Source: an uncultured Pelagibacteraceae bacterium (lineage in GTDB: Bacteria > Pseudomonadota > Alphaproteobacteria > Pelagibacterales > Pelagibacteraceae). From it: DNA of 64,000 nt. Positions 62,859 to 64,000 of the stretch are shown here, in pieces. The stretch spans positions 248,001-312,000 of the forward strand of contig CACCOB010000001.1 in assembly GCA_902547535.1 (NCBI GenBank), given 5' to 3'. Made by a program: the position numbers and the translations under genes. Position 1 is the first letter of the stretch; the number at the start of each line of letters is the position of its first letter. A model generated the notes under the pieces. The model was not told the origin of the DNA. It made no database searches and saw nothing but the letters and a program-made list of their open reading frames with translations.

Positions 62859-63281
62859 TTAATCTAAAGTCACAATAGTTTGACCAAATTCTACAGGTTG
62901 GCCATCTTCAACACTAATTTCTTTTACAACTCCATCTAGTGGACTAGGGACATGATTCATGGTTTTCATTGCCTCAACAATCATAACTGTATCTCCCTTT
63001 TTAATTTTTTTACCTATCTCAATAAATTTTTTACCACCCGGTTCTGGAGCAAGGTAAGCAGTGCCAATTATAGGTGAAGTAATTTTTTTAGAGTTATCAA
63101 TTGAAATTTCATCTTTTATAATTTTTTTTTCATTTAATGGAGCTAAAGTTTCAATATTTTTTGATATTCTAGATTTTGAAACTTTGACCTTTATATCTTT
63201 TTCAGTATATTCTATTTCTGTAAGGTTAAATTCATCCAAATAATCATTTAACTCTTTAATAATATTTTTATTAATTTTCAT
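62859..63281 (-). CDS. accB: Acetyl-CoA carboxylase biotin carboxyl carrier protein
   Basis: A 140-residue biotin carrier. The C-terminal biotinyl domain carries the biotinylation Lys in IVEAMKTMNHVPSP near residue 106, preceded by APEPGGKKFIEIGKKIKKGDTV and followed by DGVVKEISVEDGQPVEFGQ. The N-terminal 60 residues form a charged, flexible region. It overlaps the aroQ end by 11 bp, so aroQ-accB-accC form one unit. Confidence 0.97.
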   Translation of the reverse strand: MKINKNIIKELNDYLDEFNLTEIEYTEKDIKVKVSKSRISKNIETLAPLNEKKIIKDEISIDNSKKITSPIIGTAYLAPEPGGKKFIEIGKKIKKGDTVMIVEAMKTMNHVPSPLDGVVKEISVEDGQPVEFGQTIVTLD

Positions 63282-63714
63282 TTGTTAAGATTTCATGCAT
63301 AGAGTTTATGGCTAAAATATAGCCATTTATTCCTAATCCGCAAATTATACCAGTAACCACTGCACTTATGAGTGACTTATGCCTAAAAACCTCTCTCTTA
63401 TAAATATTTGATATGTGAAGTTCTATAATAGGTTTTTTAAAAATACTTAAAGCATCTCTTATAGCCACTGATGTATGACTGTATCCAGCGGCATTTATTA
63501 TAATTCCATCATGTGTTTTACGAGCATTTTGAATAATATTTACGATATCTCCTTCAACATTTGACTGTTTCATTTCTAAATCAATGTTTAAATCTTTAGC
63601 TCTTTTTAGACAAATTTCTTCAAGATGTTTGTAGTCCTTGCTACCATATTGAGTTTGTTCTCTTTCACCTAATAGATTAAGATTAGGACCGTTAATTATT
63701 ATTAATTTACCCAT
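63271..63714 (-). CDS. aroQ: 3-dehydroquinate dehydratase, type II
   Basis: Third step of the shikimate pathway (147 residues). The start is the ATG at 63714 (MGKLIIINGPNLNLLGERE); the ORF-track start at 63834 runs through the antisense of thiS. The active-site motif NGPNLNLLGEREQTQYG (catalytic Tyr), QSNVEGDIVNIIQ near 48, NAAGYSHTSVAIRDAL near 74, and ELHISNIYKREVFRHKS near 99 with catalytic His are all present. Confidence 0.97.
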   Translation of the reverse strand: MGKLIIINGPNLNLLGEREQTQYGSKDYKHLEEICLKRAKDLNIDLEMKQSNVEGDIVNIIQNARKTHDGIIINAAGYSHTSVAIRDALSIFKKPIIELHISNIYKREVFRHKSLISAVVTGIICGLGINGYILAINSMHEILTNEN

Positions 63715-63730
63715 TAAAAGTTTATAATAT

Positions 63731-63949
63731 ATGAATAAAAAAAATAAAATAAAAATAGTAGTCAATGGTAAGCTTTTGACTGTAAATCTAAAATTTTCTT
63801 TAAAAAATCTTATCGAAAAGTTAAAAACCCCCATTAATAAAGTAGCAATAGAATTAAATGAAGAAATAATTGATAAAAAAAAATTAAATAAAATTTATTT
63901 AAAAAATAAAGATAAAATAGAAATTGTACATTTTATAGGTGGTGGGTAA
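63731..63949 (+). CDS. thiS: Thiamine biosynthesis sulfur carrier protein
   Basis: Small ubiquitin-like protein (72 residues) that donates thiocarboxylate sulfur for the thiazole of thiamine. It starts KIKIVVNGKLLTVN and ends in the required di-glycine (HFIGGG, with a third Gly). It lies 16 bases from the divergent aroQ start, and its stop overlaps the thiG start (TAATG). Confidence 0.93.
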   Translation: MNKKNKIKIVVNGKLLTVNLKFSLKNLIEKLKTPINKVAIELNEEIIDKKKLNKIYLKNKDKIEIVHFIGGG

Positions 63950-64000
63950 TGAAATCAGATATTTTTAAAATTGCAAATAAGAAGTTTAAATCCAGACTTA
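63949..64000 (+). CDS. thiG: Thiazole synthase, start only (cut by window end)
   Basis: Only 17 codons are visible (MKSDIFKIANKKFKSRL), matching the ThiG N-terminal pattern 'ADKTFKSRLILGTG'. Its position directly after thiS with an overlapping start supports the call; the rest is beyond the window. Confidence 0.8.
   Translation, partial: MKSDIFKIANKKFKSRL

Noticed and set aside
63715-63834. 40-residue N-terminal extension of aroQ
   Set aside because: It is antisense to thiS, and AroQ proteins begin at the GKLIIINGPN segment.
1-64000. CRISPR array, IS element, prophage, toxin-antitoxin or secretion-system genes
   Set aside because: No repeated spacer pattern, transposase, integrase, phage structural gene or paired small toxin/antitoxin genes could be recognised.

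Overview
This window is a gene-dense, very AT-rich piece of an alphaproteobacterial chromosome. It most resembles the SAR11 clade (Pelagibacterales, 'Candidatus Pelagibacter'). The reasons are the low G+C, the near absence of spacers (no gene-free stretch reaches 300 bases), many 1-30 bp overlaps in both co-directional and convergent pairs, alphaproteobacterial gene neighbourhoods (lptF-lptG-lptD-surA-pdxA-rsmA; purM/purN opposite DUF2066-hda-aspS; NDUFA12-DUF2155 beside accBC), and a predominance of uptake systems. The assignment rests on gene content and style; no rRNA is present to confirm it. I saw no rRNA, tRNA, CRISPR array, insertion sequence, prophage or recognisable DNA-binding transcription factor.

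Layout. 1-3.3 kb: the 3' part of guaA, then gloA-like, panB and a TerC-family membrane protein. 3.4-9.1 kb: a DctPQM TRAP transporter with an intrinsic terminator between dctP and dctQ, then a TPR protein, pxpA on the minus strand and pxpBC on the plus strand (5-oxoprolinase). 9.1-17.5 kb: a DMT exporter runs straight into a lipid-modification/photobiology block: FAD oxidoreductase, DUF1365, CFA-type methyltransferase, DUF3833 lipoprotein, SDRs, a 42-residue DUF2256 protein missing from the ORF track, a DCC thiol protein and a large photolyase/cryptochrome-family protein. 17.5-33.4 kb: an accessory metabolic region with a PQQ-type sugar dehydrogenase, a DAO-family oxidase, DMT transporters, msrA, NAD-formate dehydrogenase, an HPP protein, a SufU-like scaffold, glycine amidinotransferase plus threonine aldolase, a hydroxyacid dehydrogenase, an MFS permease and gshAB.

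33.4-64 kb is mostly housekeeping. It holds a DUF255 protein, a PhnZ-like HD protein, purF, cvpA, an MMPL/RND protein, dnaB, rplI-rpsR-rpsF, a compact fabD-fabG-acpP-gmk run, the outer-membrane LPS/OMP assembly operon, pepA-ndk, purM-purN, DUF2066-hda-aspS, an orphan protein resembling the C-terminal part of B12-dependent ribonucleotide reductase, NDUFA12-DUF2155, accB-accC, aroQ, and the start of thiS-thiG.

How the genes may work together. The TRAP system and PxpABC could form an uptake and degradation route for 5-oxoproline. The FAD/DUF1365/CFA/photolyase block looks like a membrane-lipid and light-damage response module. Amidinotransferase and threonine aldolase are arranged so that one could supply glycine to the other. 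GshAB, MsrA and the glyoxalase-like protein are thiol and oxidant defences. Four DMT-family exporters lie within about 22 kb. The strongest leads for something not already described are the amidinotransferase-aldolase pair, the photobiology/lipid block with its cluster-ligand-poor photolyase, and the orphan NrdJ-like protein.
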